DNA of 64,000 nt from NCBI GenBank assembly GCA_965206195.1, contig CBDBIZ010000011.1, forward strand, positions 372,001 to 436,000, in the 5' to 3' direction. Origin of the DNA: JAAOIF01 sp965206195. GTDB lineage: Bacteria > Pseudomonadota > Gammaproteobacteria > PS1 > Pseudothioglobaceae. The translations under genes were made by a program, and so were the position numbers. The notes under the pieces are model-generated. The model saw only the letters and a list, made by a program, of their open reading frames with translations, made no database searches and was not told the DNA's origin. Positions within the stretch are counted from its first letter, which is position 1. Each line of letters begins with the position of its first letter. Positions 1 to 7,041 of the stretch are shown one piece after another.

Positions 1-1329
1 TCACGCGAACATCTGTTTAAATTTTTTGCTAATCCACCACAACATTAACAAACTTGGTACTACCATCAACGCGGTGATGATGAAAAAAATAATCCAATCC
101 CCATCTAAGCCATCGACTAATAAACCGCTGCTACTGGCGAATAGGGTACGTCCAAAATTGCCCGCTGATGCCATTAAAGCGTATTGTGTAGCGGTGTAAG
201 CGCGATTGGTTAAATGCGAAATAAACGCCACAAACGCCACCGTTGAAAACGCAGAGGTAAAATTATCCAACAAGATTGCCACAGCAAACACGCTGGTATC
301 AGAACCGACATATGCCAGATAAGCAAATATTAAATTGGTACTTGCCATAGCTACGCCACTAATCATCAAACCGCGTACCAAGCCATAATGCACGGTAATC
401 ATACTGGCGATAATCGAAAACATCACCGTTAAAGTTGAACCAACCAGTTTAGAATAAGTGGCGATTTCACCCGTAGTAAAGCCGATTTCTTTATAAAATA
501 CCAACGACATCCGCCCTAAAAATGCCTCGCCGACTTTAAAGAACATAATAAACAACAAAACCACCAAAGCGGCTTTGCCAAAACGCGTAAAGAAATCTTT
601 TAGCGGCTCAATAATCGTGGTTAAAGCCCAGGCACCAAGGCGTTGTAAGGCATTACTTCCGCCCAATAATTTTTCATAATCTTGCTGTATTTTGGCTTGA
701 ATCGCTTCTCTATCGCTACGCGGTTCATACAGCCAAAGTGTATTCAACATAAAGCCAATCACACAAACCGACATAATTAGATAAACACTATCCCATGAAT
801 TGCCAAAATCGGATAAGTACAAGGCAACTGCTCCCAATAAACCATAGCCAAACCACCAACCAGAAGTCGCCATAGCTGCTGTTGCGGGCAATTTGTCTTT
901 TTCCTCTATGTCCATCACGTCAATCCGATAAGCGTCAATCACAACATCTTGCGTGCTAGAAATAACTGCTACAGAAAACGCCAATAAACTCACCCAAACT
1001 AAATTATTTTCTGGATTGGTAAATGAAATCAACACAATTAACAACAACAATAGACTTTGTAATAATAACAACCACGAGCGACGTTGCCCAAAGCGTTTGG
1101 TTAACAATGGGATTTTGACACTATCAAGCAGTGGCGCCCATAGCCAATTCACTGAATACACTGCAAACACCGAGCCAAAAAAACCAATCGCAGTACGCGT
1201 AAGCCCTGCGTCCTTGAGCCATAAAGTCATCGCTGAGCCAATAATTACCCATGGAAAGCCACTGGCAATACCATTTAGAAAGATAAACAGCATGCGCTTA
1301 TCTAGGTAAGTCTGCAGTATTTTATTCAT
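1..1329 (-). CDS. ampG: AmpG-type muropeptide permease (MFS)
   Basis: A 442-residue, strongly hydrophobic protein with about 12 membrane segments. The N-terminus (GFPWVIIGSAMTLWLKDAG, from about residue 23) and the acidic motif TQDVVIDAYRIDV near residue 130 match the AmpG branch of the major facilitator superfamily. The family imports GlcNAc-anhydro-muropeptides across the inner membrane for peptidoglycan recycling. The stop codon is the first three bases of the window, so the gene is complete. Its start overlaps the end of the upstream YkuD gene by 8 bases, which indicates co-transcription. That neighbour also acts on peptidoglycan, which supports the call. The exact substrate is inferred from the family. 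Confidence 0.85.
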   Translation of the reverse strand: MNKILQTYLDKRMLFIFLNGIASGFPWVIIGSAMTLWLKDAGLTRTAIGFFGSVFAVYSVNWLWAPLLDSVKIPLLTKRFGQRRSWLLLLQSLLLLLIVLISFTNPENNLVWVSLLAFSVAVISSTQDVVIDAYRIDVMDIEEKDKLPATAAMATSGWWFGYGLLGAVALYLSDFGNSWDSVYLIMSVCVIGFMLNTLWLYEPRSDREAIQAKIQQDYEKLLGGSNALQRLGAWALTTIIEPLKDFFTRFGKAALVVLLFIMFFKVGEAFLGRMSLVFYKEIGFTTGEIATYSKLVGSTLTVMFSIIASMITVHYGLVRGLMISGVAMASTNLIFAYLAYVGSDTSVFAVAILLDNFTSAFSTVAFVAFISHLTNRAYTATQYALMASAGNFGRTLFASSSGLLVDGLDGDWIIFFIITALMVVPSLLMLWWISKKFKQMFA

Positions 1330-1780
1330 TAATTATCACATCATCGCCCACACAAACCGCTTCAAATAGCACCATTATATCGGTATTACACATCCGAATA
1401 CAGCCGTGTGATTGTGCCACGCCCATCGGCTCAGTGTCAGGCGTACCGTGAATATAAATCAAGCGTGCTTTAGAGTTTTGATTAAAATCCTCACAACCCT
1501 CTAACCATAAAATACGGCTCAAAATCCAGTCTCTAGCAGGGTGTTGTTTTGCCAAATCTTGAGAATATATCTCACCAGTTGGCACTCGTGCAACCAACAC
1601 TGAACCTATCGGCAAATCAGCACCTATTTTTTCAGCAATTTTGAATTGTCCAAGTGGCGTGCATTCTGAGCCCTCAACCTCTCCCACGCCATTTTTTGCC
1701 GTACTAATCAAATACTCAGCCAGCAAATTGTCATCATGGTAGTGTTGCAGAATTTGGGTTTTAATATCAATTTGTATCAT
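1322..1780 (-). CDS. YkuD-family protein without signal peptide, possible cytoplasmic L,D-carboxypeptidase
   Basis: A 152-residue single-domain YkuD protein. The catalytic signature is clear: HGT near residue 111, then SHGCIRM near residue 125 with the nucleophilic cysteine. No signal peptide or membrane segment precedes the domain, unlike periplasmic L,D-transpeptidases. Signal-less YkuD proteins of this size, such as ElsL of Acinetobacter, trim the terminal D-alanine from recycled tetrapeptide in the cytoplasm. The adjacent ampG fits that role. The start overlaps the ligase stop (ATGA) and the end overlaps ampG, so the three genes are translationally coupled. A transpeptidase role cannot be excluded from sequence alone. 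Confidence 0.75.
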   Translation of the reverse strand: MIQIDIKTQILQHYHDDNLLAEYLISTAKNGVGEVEGSECTPLGQFKIAEKIGADLPIGSVLVARVPTGEIYSQDLAKQHPARDWILSRILWLEGCEDFNQNSKARLIYIHGTPDTEPMGVAQSHGCIRMCNTDIMVLFEAVCVGDDVIINE

Positions 1781-2625
1781 TGGGTATCACTTTGTTTAAT
1801 GTGTAAAAAAGTAGCATATTTTGGACGACCTTTTTTAGTTAATCCATAATATTTAAAGGTAATTAAACTGCCGATTATAGGTGGATTTGATCTTTGTTTA
1901 TCACTAAACCCTGAGCCAATTTTCAGCATCTTTCCATCTATCATTTGGCACGATAACGATCCCATTTTGCCTGTATATTTACCCTTGCCCGTTAAAATTT
2001 CTCGCACCACACATTCCGCATCTAAATATTGCTTAACCTTTAAGGCTGATTTAAGTCGCCCTGTTTGATAAGGAGTATTCGGATTACGCACTACTAAGCC
2101 TTCTGCCCCTTGTTTGACCTTATTTAATAAGGCGTTTTGTAATTGTACTTGGCTGTTAATCGGCATTTGTTTGATGATTTTAATTGGGGTGTTTGGACGG
2201 GTTTTTAAATATGCTTCCAGTACCGCTAAGCGTGCCAACAAACCGCCTGATTGATTTGGAACTTCAAAAATTTGATGGCTAATCTCTCGCCATCTATCGT
2301 CTGGCTTTTTAGTACGCACAATCGAGGTAATATTTTCAAAATCCCCGCGTTTTGTCCACAACTCGCCATCAATGGCAAATGGTGGATAATTGGCAGTAAA
2401 CCAACCGGGTGGACTGAGTTGTTTACCCCCACGCGTCAATAACTGTCGCCCATCCCAAAACCCACGCACCCCATCCAATTTCTCACTCATCACCCAACCC
2501 ACTACATCTTGCTTATCCTCATAGGTTTTAAGCAAAAATAAATCAGGTTTTTGGGCAAAGATGCTTTGGGATAATAATAAAATTAACAGCCCTGTAAAGC
2601 CACTATTTTTTGAACCTTTAAACAT
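1777..2625 (-). CDS. Periplasmic ATP-dependent DNA ligase (LigE type)
   Basis: A 282-residue protein. An N-terminal signal peptide (hydrophobic GLLILLLSQSIFA, residues 12-24) precedes a minimal ATP-dependent ligase. The nucleotidyl-transfer motif EKLDGVRGFW gives active-site Lys49. Downstream are GELW, the basic VVRNP segment near residue 180 and a C-terminal OB-like part (GSLITFKYYG). This matches the exported Lig E group of Gram-negatives, whose members seal nicks and are linked to DNA uptake or extracellular DNA. It is not an NHEJ LigD: no polymerase or nuclease domain and no Ku gene is present. Its start overlaps the toxin stop by one base (TAATG). A decayed copy of its 5' end lies at 3181-3290. 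Confidence 0.85.
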   Translation of the reverse strand: MFKGSKNSGFTGLLILLLSQSIFAQKPDLFLLKTYEDKQDVVGWVMSEKLDGVRGFWDGRQLLTRGGKQLSPPGWFTANYPPFAIDGELWTKRGDFENITSIVRTKKPDDRWREISHQIFEVPNQSGGLLARLAVLEAYLKTRPNTPIKIIKQMPINSQVQLQNALLNKVKQGAEGLVVRNPNTPYQTGRLKSALKVKQYLDAECVVREILTGKGKYTGKMGSLSCQMIDGKMLKIGSGFSDKQRSNPPIIGSLITFKYYGLTKKGRPKYATFLHIKQSDTQ

Positions 2626-2882
2626 TAATGGTACGCCTCTTTTCTATGGGCAACTTTAACAATAATATAAATCTGTTGTTGCTCATCAAAACTGAGTAAT
2701 AAGCGATAACTACCAATACGAACACGATGGCTGATTGGCGTTAAATTTGACACTAATTTTAGATTTTGTTGCAATAAAAGATGATTTTGTCTCAGGACTT
2801 GTAATTTAGCTAAAATCTGTTTTTGTATTCTTAACTCTAATTTATCAAATTGTTTTTTTGCATATTTGGTAAAAACAACCAT
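2625..2882 (-). CDS. RelE/ParE-superfamily toxin
   Basis: An 85-residue basic protein with the RelE/ParE layout: an N-terminal helical pair (YAKKQFDKLELRIQKQILAKL) and a C-terminal strand region HRVRIGSYRLLLSFD followed by IIVKVAHRKEAY. The RxGxYR and HRxxxY elements are typical of RelE-type ribosome-dependent mRNA interferases. The cognate antitoxin gene ends immediately before its start, so antitoxin comes first, as in most relBE loci. The stop codon overlaps the ligE start by one base. The protein is complete and shows no disruption. mRNA cleavage is inferred from the family. Confidence 0.85.
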   Translation of the reverse strand: MVVFTKYAKKQFDKLELRIQKQILAKLQVLRQNHLLLQQNLKLVSNLTPISHRVRIGSYRLLLSFDEQQQIYIIVKVAHRKEAYH

Positions 2883-3128
2883 TCAAACCAATAAATCCGA
2901 TAAACCACTTGCTAGAGATTGCTGAGCTTCATCTTGTAATTTTTTGGCATTCTTAGCAAGAAAATACTCCTCCATATAATCATCAATAATATCCATACCG
3001 TCTAAAAAGTACGGCACTAATATCATTTTTGGCCTGCTTCTAGTTGTTACCATAAAACTTTGATTTTCACTGGCTTTTGCCACCTTACCAATATGTTTTT
3101 GCAATTCGCTATTGGTAATGATTTCCAT
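2883..3128 (-). CDS. Phd/YefM-like antitoxin
   Basis: An 81-residue protein directly upstream of, and in tandem with, the RelE-type toxin. The N-terminal 45 residues fit a Phd/YefM DNA-binding fold: ITNSELQKHIGKVAKA, then FMVTTRSRPKMILVPY. The middle and C-terminus are acidic and probably bind the toxin. Antitoxins of this class usually repress their own promoter. An AT-rich upstream stretch holds a TATAAT hexamer on this strand (plus-strand bases 3158-3163), but no clear -35 box. Assignment to Phd/YefM rather than RelB rests on the RPKxxLVPY pattern. Confidence 0.8.
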   Translation of the reverse strand: MEIITNSELQKHIGKVAKASENQSFMVTTRSRPKMILVPYFLDGMDIIDDYMEEYFLAKNAKKLQDEAQQSLASGLSDLLV

Positions 3129-3180
3129 GATTGATTATGTCGTTAGTAATATAGTTTATTATATATTAAATAATTGATTT

Positions 3181-3290
3181 TTGGGTGAAAATGCTTTGCG
3201 ATAAAAATAAAATCAATAGCCCATAAGGCAACTATTTTTTGTGGTGAGTAGTATCGTTGTAAGATTTTATAATTGATTTTAAACATTAGC
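3181..3290 (-). pseudogene. Decayed copy of the ligE 5' end
   Basis: Bases 3181-3241 align with 2551-2611, the signal-peptide part of ligE, at roughly 80% identity by eye. Shared blocks include ttggg, atgctttg, ataa-aataa and actattttttg. The ligE start context tttaaacatta recurs at 3278-3288 after an insertion of about 36 bases. The copy is frameshifted against ligE and encodes no signal peptide. It lies between the antitoxin gene and the last gene of the four-gene operon. It therefore looks like a scar left when the toxin-antitoxin module and a second ligE start were acquired or recombined in. This is a manual alignment. Confidence 0.7.
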
Positions 3291-3321
3291 GATAAACTAT
3301 TATTTCTATATTGCTATTTTT

Positions 3322-4173
3322 TTATAAATTCTCTGAAATCTTTTGAATTTCTTTCAAATTTAGCTCTGATGATTGGACTTCTATAGCTTTCCAAGCACTT
3401 AAATATCCAAGTCTATCAATAATTTTTTTTATATTCTTTACCAGTATTGAAGGGTTTGTATTTAAAAACAATAACAATCCACCTAAAGTATTAGTTTGAC
3501 TAATGTAACTTTTATGTGAATGCATTTTTGCAGCAAATTCCGTATATCCTTTTTCGTCAAGTGTATTTAAAATATCTTGAAAACTTAAATCAATTTTACT
3601 TGATATGCTGTCAGCCCATTTCCAGCGCCAATACGCTTTTCCTAAAGAAAAATCACTAAAAATAATTCTTGAACCTCTTGGAGCTGAACTACCCATAGAA
3701 CGCAAAATTCTGCGAATACATTCATCTATTTTTTCACTGTCATCAGAATTTATAGCGCTGTCAAGCATATATATACCTGTTTCATTAACATCATTTTTTA
3801 AATTAGATGCTAAATAATCAGGTTTAATACAACCATATTTCATCATATTTATAATTACATTGCTCCAAAACCCACAAGAGCTCGCATTTTGTTTGGTTAT
3901 ATCTTTAAAGGTTTTCCAAATTATTTGTTGGGTATCTTTTGGCGGGAATCCAAATTCTACTTCGGTAAATTTGTGGTCAAAAAATATGTTTTCACTACCA
4001 GCTATCACACCTTCTTCATTCAAAAGGTTGTCATTCAAATATTGTAAAAAATCATCCTTGCCTCTTCTACAAACCTGTAGAAATTCTATTTGCTCTTCAG
4101 ATCCTTTGTTTTTTAATAATTTTTTTCCAAAACTGAGATATACACTATCGTCAATTTCTCTATATTTGGTCAT
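3322..4173 (-). CDS. Orphan protein, fourth gene of the PP-loop/GHKL operon
   Basis: A 283-residue soluble protein that I do not recognise. It has no signal peptide, membrane span or nuclease motif that I can name. Visible features are a charged N-terminal helix region, an aromatic segment FWSNVIINMMKYG near residue 105, and a conserved-looking patch SRIIFSDFSLGKAYWRWKWA near residues 182-201. The C-terminus is helical. The start codon overlaps the stop of the preceding gene by one base (TAATG) and has a good ribosome site (AAGGAG, 7-8 bases upstream), so it is coupled to the operon. It is probably a partner or effector of the ATPase module; its function is unknown. Confidence 0.8.
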   Translation of the reverse strand: MTKYREIDDSVYLSFGKKLLKNKGSEEQIEFLQVCRRGKDDFLQYLNDNLLNEEGVIAGSENIFFDHKFTEVEFGFPPKDTQQIIWKTFKDITKQNASSCGFWSNVIINMMKYGCIKPDYLASNLKNDVNETGIYMLDSAINSDDSEKIDECIRRILRSMGSSAPRGSRIIFSDFSLGKAYWRWKWADSISSKIDLSFQDILNTLDEKGYTEFAAKMHSHKSYISQTNTLGGLLLFLNTNPSILVKNIKKIIDRLGYLSAWKAIEVQSSELNLKEIQKISENL

Positions 4174-5087
4174 TATCTATTCTCCTTGTTTAGTGCTTCA
4201 ATTGCATAAGGTATCATTTGTGTAGCAGCAAAACTAGCGTTAAACTCATCGGCAGATTGACAGTGTTGATGTTGGTCATCCATTTGTGTAGCAGCAAAAC
4301 TAGCGTTAAACTCATCACCTTCCCAGTCTTCTTTTGTCTTCTCTTTGACCTCTTCTAAATGTTGTAATAATCCACTATGTATATCAGTTTCTTTTGAGTT
4401 GTCCATATGGGCATAAACATGACATAAAACTTGTGTAACAATAGCTGTCCTCATTGCTGCTCTTACATCTGTCGGATTATCTGACACACCTTTTTTTAAC
4501 TCATCATAAACATCTTGGGCACAATAAATTTTAATAGGCTGTTCACCCTCTCCTGCCATTTCATTAACATTAGTCTTAATTGACCCACTTTTATACTCTG
4601 TTTCACACTGAACATTTAGCAATGAAGAAACATTGCCGCTAGTAAATTTTAGTTTTGAATGGTGAGCTATTCTTGAAAAAGAAGGAATGCTAAACTCTTC
4701 ACCTTGCCAAAAATCTGTTAAACCTGATTTATCATTAACGACAATTTTATTATCATTCATAACCACAATATAAGGGGTTATTTCTGGCGCGTAACTAAAA
4801 TCAATATCTATATTTTGTTCGGTACTTATTTCTTCTGTATTTTCATCGTAATCCCATTTGTCACAAACAAAGTTTTGTCTCTCAGCATTATCTTTGTAAT
4901 ATAAAGCAACTGCAAATTTTGCTTTTTTATCTTTTATCAACTCAGCAATAAAAGACTGACCTTTTAAAGTGTGAGTAATAGTTAACTTTCTATCATTAAT
5001 CGCTTTGGTTATGTAAATAATAGAATCTAAAAAATCGCCACTATCTTTTTTCAAAACTGGAAAACTTAATATTAATTCATCGCTCAT
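4173..5087 (-). CDS. Orphan protein with duplicated C-terminal segment, third gene of the PP-loop/GHKL operon
   Basis: A 304-residue soluble protein of unknown family. The first 200 residues look beta-rich (alternating hydrophobic strands such as KFAVALYYKD and PYIVVMNDNKIVV). The region from about 210 to 250 looks helical (RAAMRTAIVTQVLCHVYAHM). Near the C-terminus a 12-residue segment, DEFNASFAATQM, occurs twice, encoded by a perfect 36-bp direct repeat (4215-4250 and 4281-4316). The start overlaps the GHKL gene stop and is preceded by a strong GGAGG site. The stop overlaps the next start, so the gene is translationally coupled on both sides. No catalytic motif is seen. Confidence 0.8.
   Translation of the reverse strand: MSDELILSFPVLKKDSGDFLDSIIYITKAINDRKLTITHTLKGQSFIAELIKDKKAKFAVALYYKDNAERQNFVCDKWDYDENTEEISTEQNIDIDFSYAPEITPYIVVMNDNKIVVNDKSGLTDFWQGEEFSIPSFSRIAHHSKLKFTSGNVSSLLNVQCETEYKSGSIKTNVNEMAGEGEQPIKIYCAQDVYDELKKGVSDNPTDVRAAMRTAIVTQVLCHVYAHMDNSKETDIHSGLLQHLEEVKEKTKEDWEGDEFNASFAATQMDDQHQHCQSADEFNASFAATQMIPYAIEALNKENR
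4215..4316 (-). repeat. 36-bp perfect direct repeat inside a coding region
   Basis: Two identical 36-bp copies, at 4215-4250 and 4281-4316, are separated by 30 bp. The 66-bp period is 22 codons, so the duplication keeps the reading frame and repeats 12 residues near the C-terminus of the 304-residue protein. The absence of any mismatch suggests a recent event, or ongoing expansion and contraction. Confidence 0.95.
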
Positions 5088-7027
5088 TATATACCTCCTT
5101 TTCTTTGCTTTAGCCCTAAAAATGGCTTTAAAGCCACCCCAAGATTTTTAACCTTGTCTGGTTTTTCAATAGTTGCTCTAATGGTGTAAAGCTGTCCTTC
5201 TTCTAGTTTTCCTAATTTTATTCGACTTTTATCAGCAGGCTCTTGCTTTATCTCTTCACCTACTTTAATATCAACAAAATCAGGTATAGGAATATCTACG
5301 CTATTGATAGATAAATTTATTAAATCAAGTGCTGAATCAACAGAATCATTATCAGTGTCCACGGCTAAACTCATCGAAAAATATACTTCATCTTTTGTAT
5401 CCATAGCTTGTGGCTCAATGCGCATTATTACATCTAAAGTGCTACCATTATCCTTAAACCTAACTGCATTTTTTGACTCCAAAATCCGACTAATGACTAT
5501 TGGTTTTGGTCTGGGTGGTGATTTCGGACAAATACAAGGAACCTGATGACATCTTGAGCAAATTTTTTCTAGGTCTGGGTCTGGGTTTCGTTTGGGTGAT
5601 TTTGGTTTTGATTGGCTAGGGTTCGCCTTAAGTGTTTGGCTTCTTGGTCTAAAAGTATTCGAACCTTGTGCTTCTGCCTGACTAGGGAATTCCAATAAAG
5701 GCATAGCCAAATCAAACCCATCTCTATCTTTCTTTACTAAACATTCTTTGATTCTTTCACTTAATTCCTTAAATAGTTTTTTAATCTCTTTTTTATCTTT
5801 TTTGTTAGTTTCTTTTTTGGACTTTAGTTTATTATGATATGGATTTTCCGCATTCCTAACAAGTCTAAATAATTGCTTAGCATCATCTTTGTCTACTTCA
5901 ATAACGACCACAAAAGGTTCAAAATCATCATTTTTTTTCAGGTTGTTTATATCTATCGATAGCATATTATCATGACGAGCAATTAACATGCCATTTCTAA
6001 TTAAACAGAGACAAGAGTTTGCTTTTGTTTCTTTTGGATACAAATAAACTTTATCTTGATTGCTTAATTGTGCTATTTTTTGAGACTCCATTACTGCTTG
6101 ATACGCCCAGTAAGTGTCCTGTCCTGATAAAATTGCATCTTCTTTTGCTCGTTGATTTTCACATCTAGAATATAACAATTGTTTGACTTTTTCATCGTTA
6201 AAAAAAGAAGTTATCTTATTGTTTTGGTGAACAGTGATACTTAGGCTGTCGTGAGATATAGCGTGAAAAAAATTACTAGCTATTGCATATTCTGCATCAT
6301 CGTTCCATTTTTCATTCAATCCTAAAACTACAACCATTGATCCTGTATTGATACCGTCCATTTTTTCTTGGATAAAATTGGGAAATTTTTCTGGATAATT
6401 AAAATCTGGGTCTTCTGGAGTTACTGGCTTATTCTCTATAATTCTTCCTTTGTTGCCCCGTGACTTCCCATCACTTCTATGACCCGCTAGAATGGTGGAG
6501 CCTGTGAATAAACTCTTTATCTCATTATTTTCTTCAAATTTAGTGGCATATAATACATAGCGAATAGAAGATAAAAAATAACTAGAAATATGCCCAACAC
6601 CATAAGATCCACCAGCAGAATCATCAGCATGAGAACTTATCTCATCCAATAAATTTTCTAATTTCTTCTTATTCATACCAGTGCCGTTATCAACAAACAT
6701 AAGAACACCTATGCTATCTTGCTTCAAATAATTTTTTATATTTGAAACTATAGACTGATTTCCCTCTGTATATCCTCCTATTGATTTTAAAAACTTAACC
6801 GATTTATCCAACGCATCTTCATAGTCCCGAATATTTGGAATATCAGATTTTTTAATTGTTTCAATATAAATATTTATTTCACATTTTTTATTTTTAGCCT
6901 CTCTAGAGGCGGTTAAACTGTTTTGCATTAACTCCCTAATAGGATTGGCATATCCGTTTTTCTGGTCTGCTAATCTAATAGAAGTAAAACTTTCTCCCCT
7001 CCCATAACTAAAATACAATTCTGACAT
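5087..7027 (-). CDS. GHKL (MutL/Hsp90-like) ATPase with cysteine cluster
   Basis: A 646-residue protein. The N-terminal Bergerat-fold ATPase is well supported: N-box RELMQNSLTA (Asn36), G1 motif DNGTGM (residues 113-118) and glycine lid GGSYGVGH (139-146). A middle region of about 200 residues follows. Then comes a basic, proline-rich linker with a Cys-x2-Cys-x4-Cys-x-Cys cluster (residues 490, 493, 498, 500) that could bind zinc. A beta-rich C-terminal domain ends the protein. It lacks MutL endonuclease and Hsp90 middle/C-terminal signatures. The gene starts 14 bases after the PP-loop gene, with AGGAG upstream, and its stop overlaps the next start. It is probably the conformational motor or sensor of a defence-type complex (inference). 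Confidence 0.85.
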   Translation of the reverse strand: MSELYFSYGRGESFTSIRLADQKNGYANPIRELMQNSLTASREAKNKKCEINIYIETIKKSDIPNIRDYEDALDKSVKFLKSIGGYTEGNQSIVSNIKNYLKQDSIGVLMFVDNGTGMNKKKLENLLDEISSHADDSAGGSYGVGHISSYFLSSIRYVLYATKFEENNEIKSLFTGSTILAGHRSDGKSRGNKGRIIENKPVTPEDPDFNYPEKFPNFIQEKMDGINTGSMVVVLGLNEKWNDDAEYAIASNFFHAISHDSLSITVHQNNKITSFFNDEKVKQLLYSRCENQRAKEDAILSGQDTYWAYQAVMESQKIAQLSNQDKVYLYPKETKANSCLCLIRNGMLIARHDNMLSIDINNLKKNDDFEPFVVVIEVDKDDAKQLFRLVRNAENPYHNKLKSKKETNKKDKKEIKKLFKELSERIKECLVKKDRDGFDLAMPLLEFPSQAEAQGSNTFRPRSQTLKANPSQSKPKSPKRNPDPDLEKICSRCHQVPCICPKSPPRPKPIVISRILESKNAVRFKDNGSTLDVIMRIEPQAMDTKDEVYFSMSLAVDTDNDSVDSALDLINLSINSVDIPIPDFVDIKVGEEIKQEPADKSRIKLGKLEEGQLYTIRATIEKPDKVKNLGVALKPFLGLKQRKGGI

Positions 7028-7041
7028 TTTTTACTCTCCTT

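Noticed and set aside
1777..2625. NHEJ-type ATP ligase
   Set aside because: There is a signal peptide, no extra LigD domains and no Ku gene; it fits the exported LigE group.
4215..4316. CRISPR-like pair of 36-bp repeats with a 30-bp spacer
   Set aside because: Only two copies exist, they lie in frame inside a protein gene, the spacing keeps codons, and no cas gene is present.
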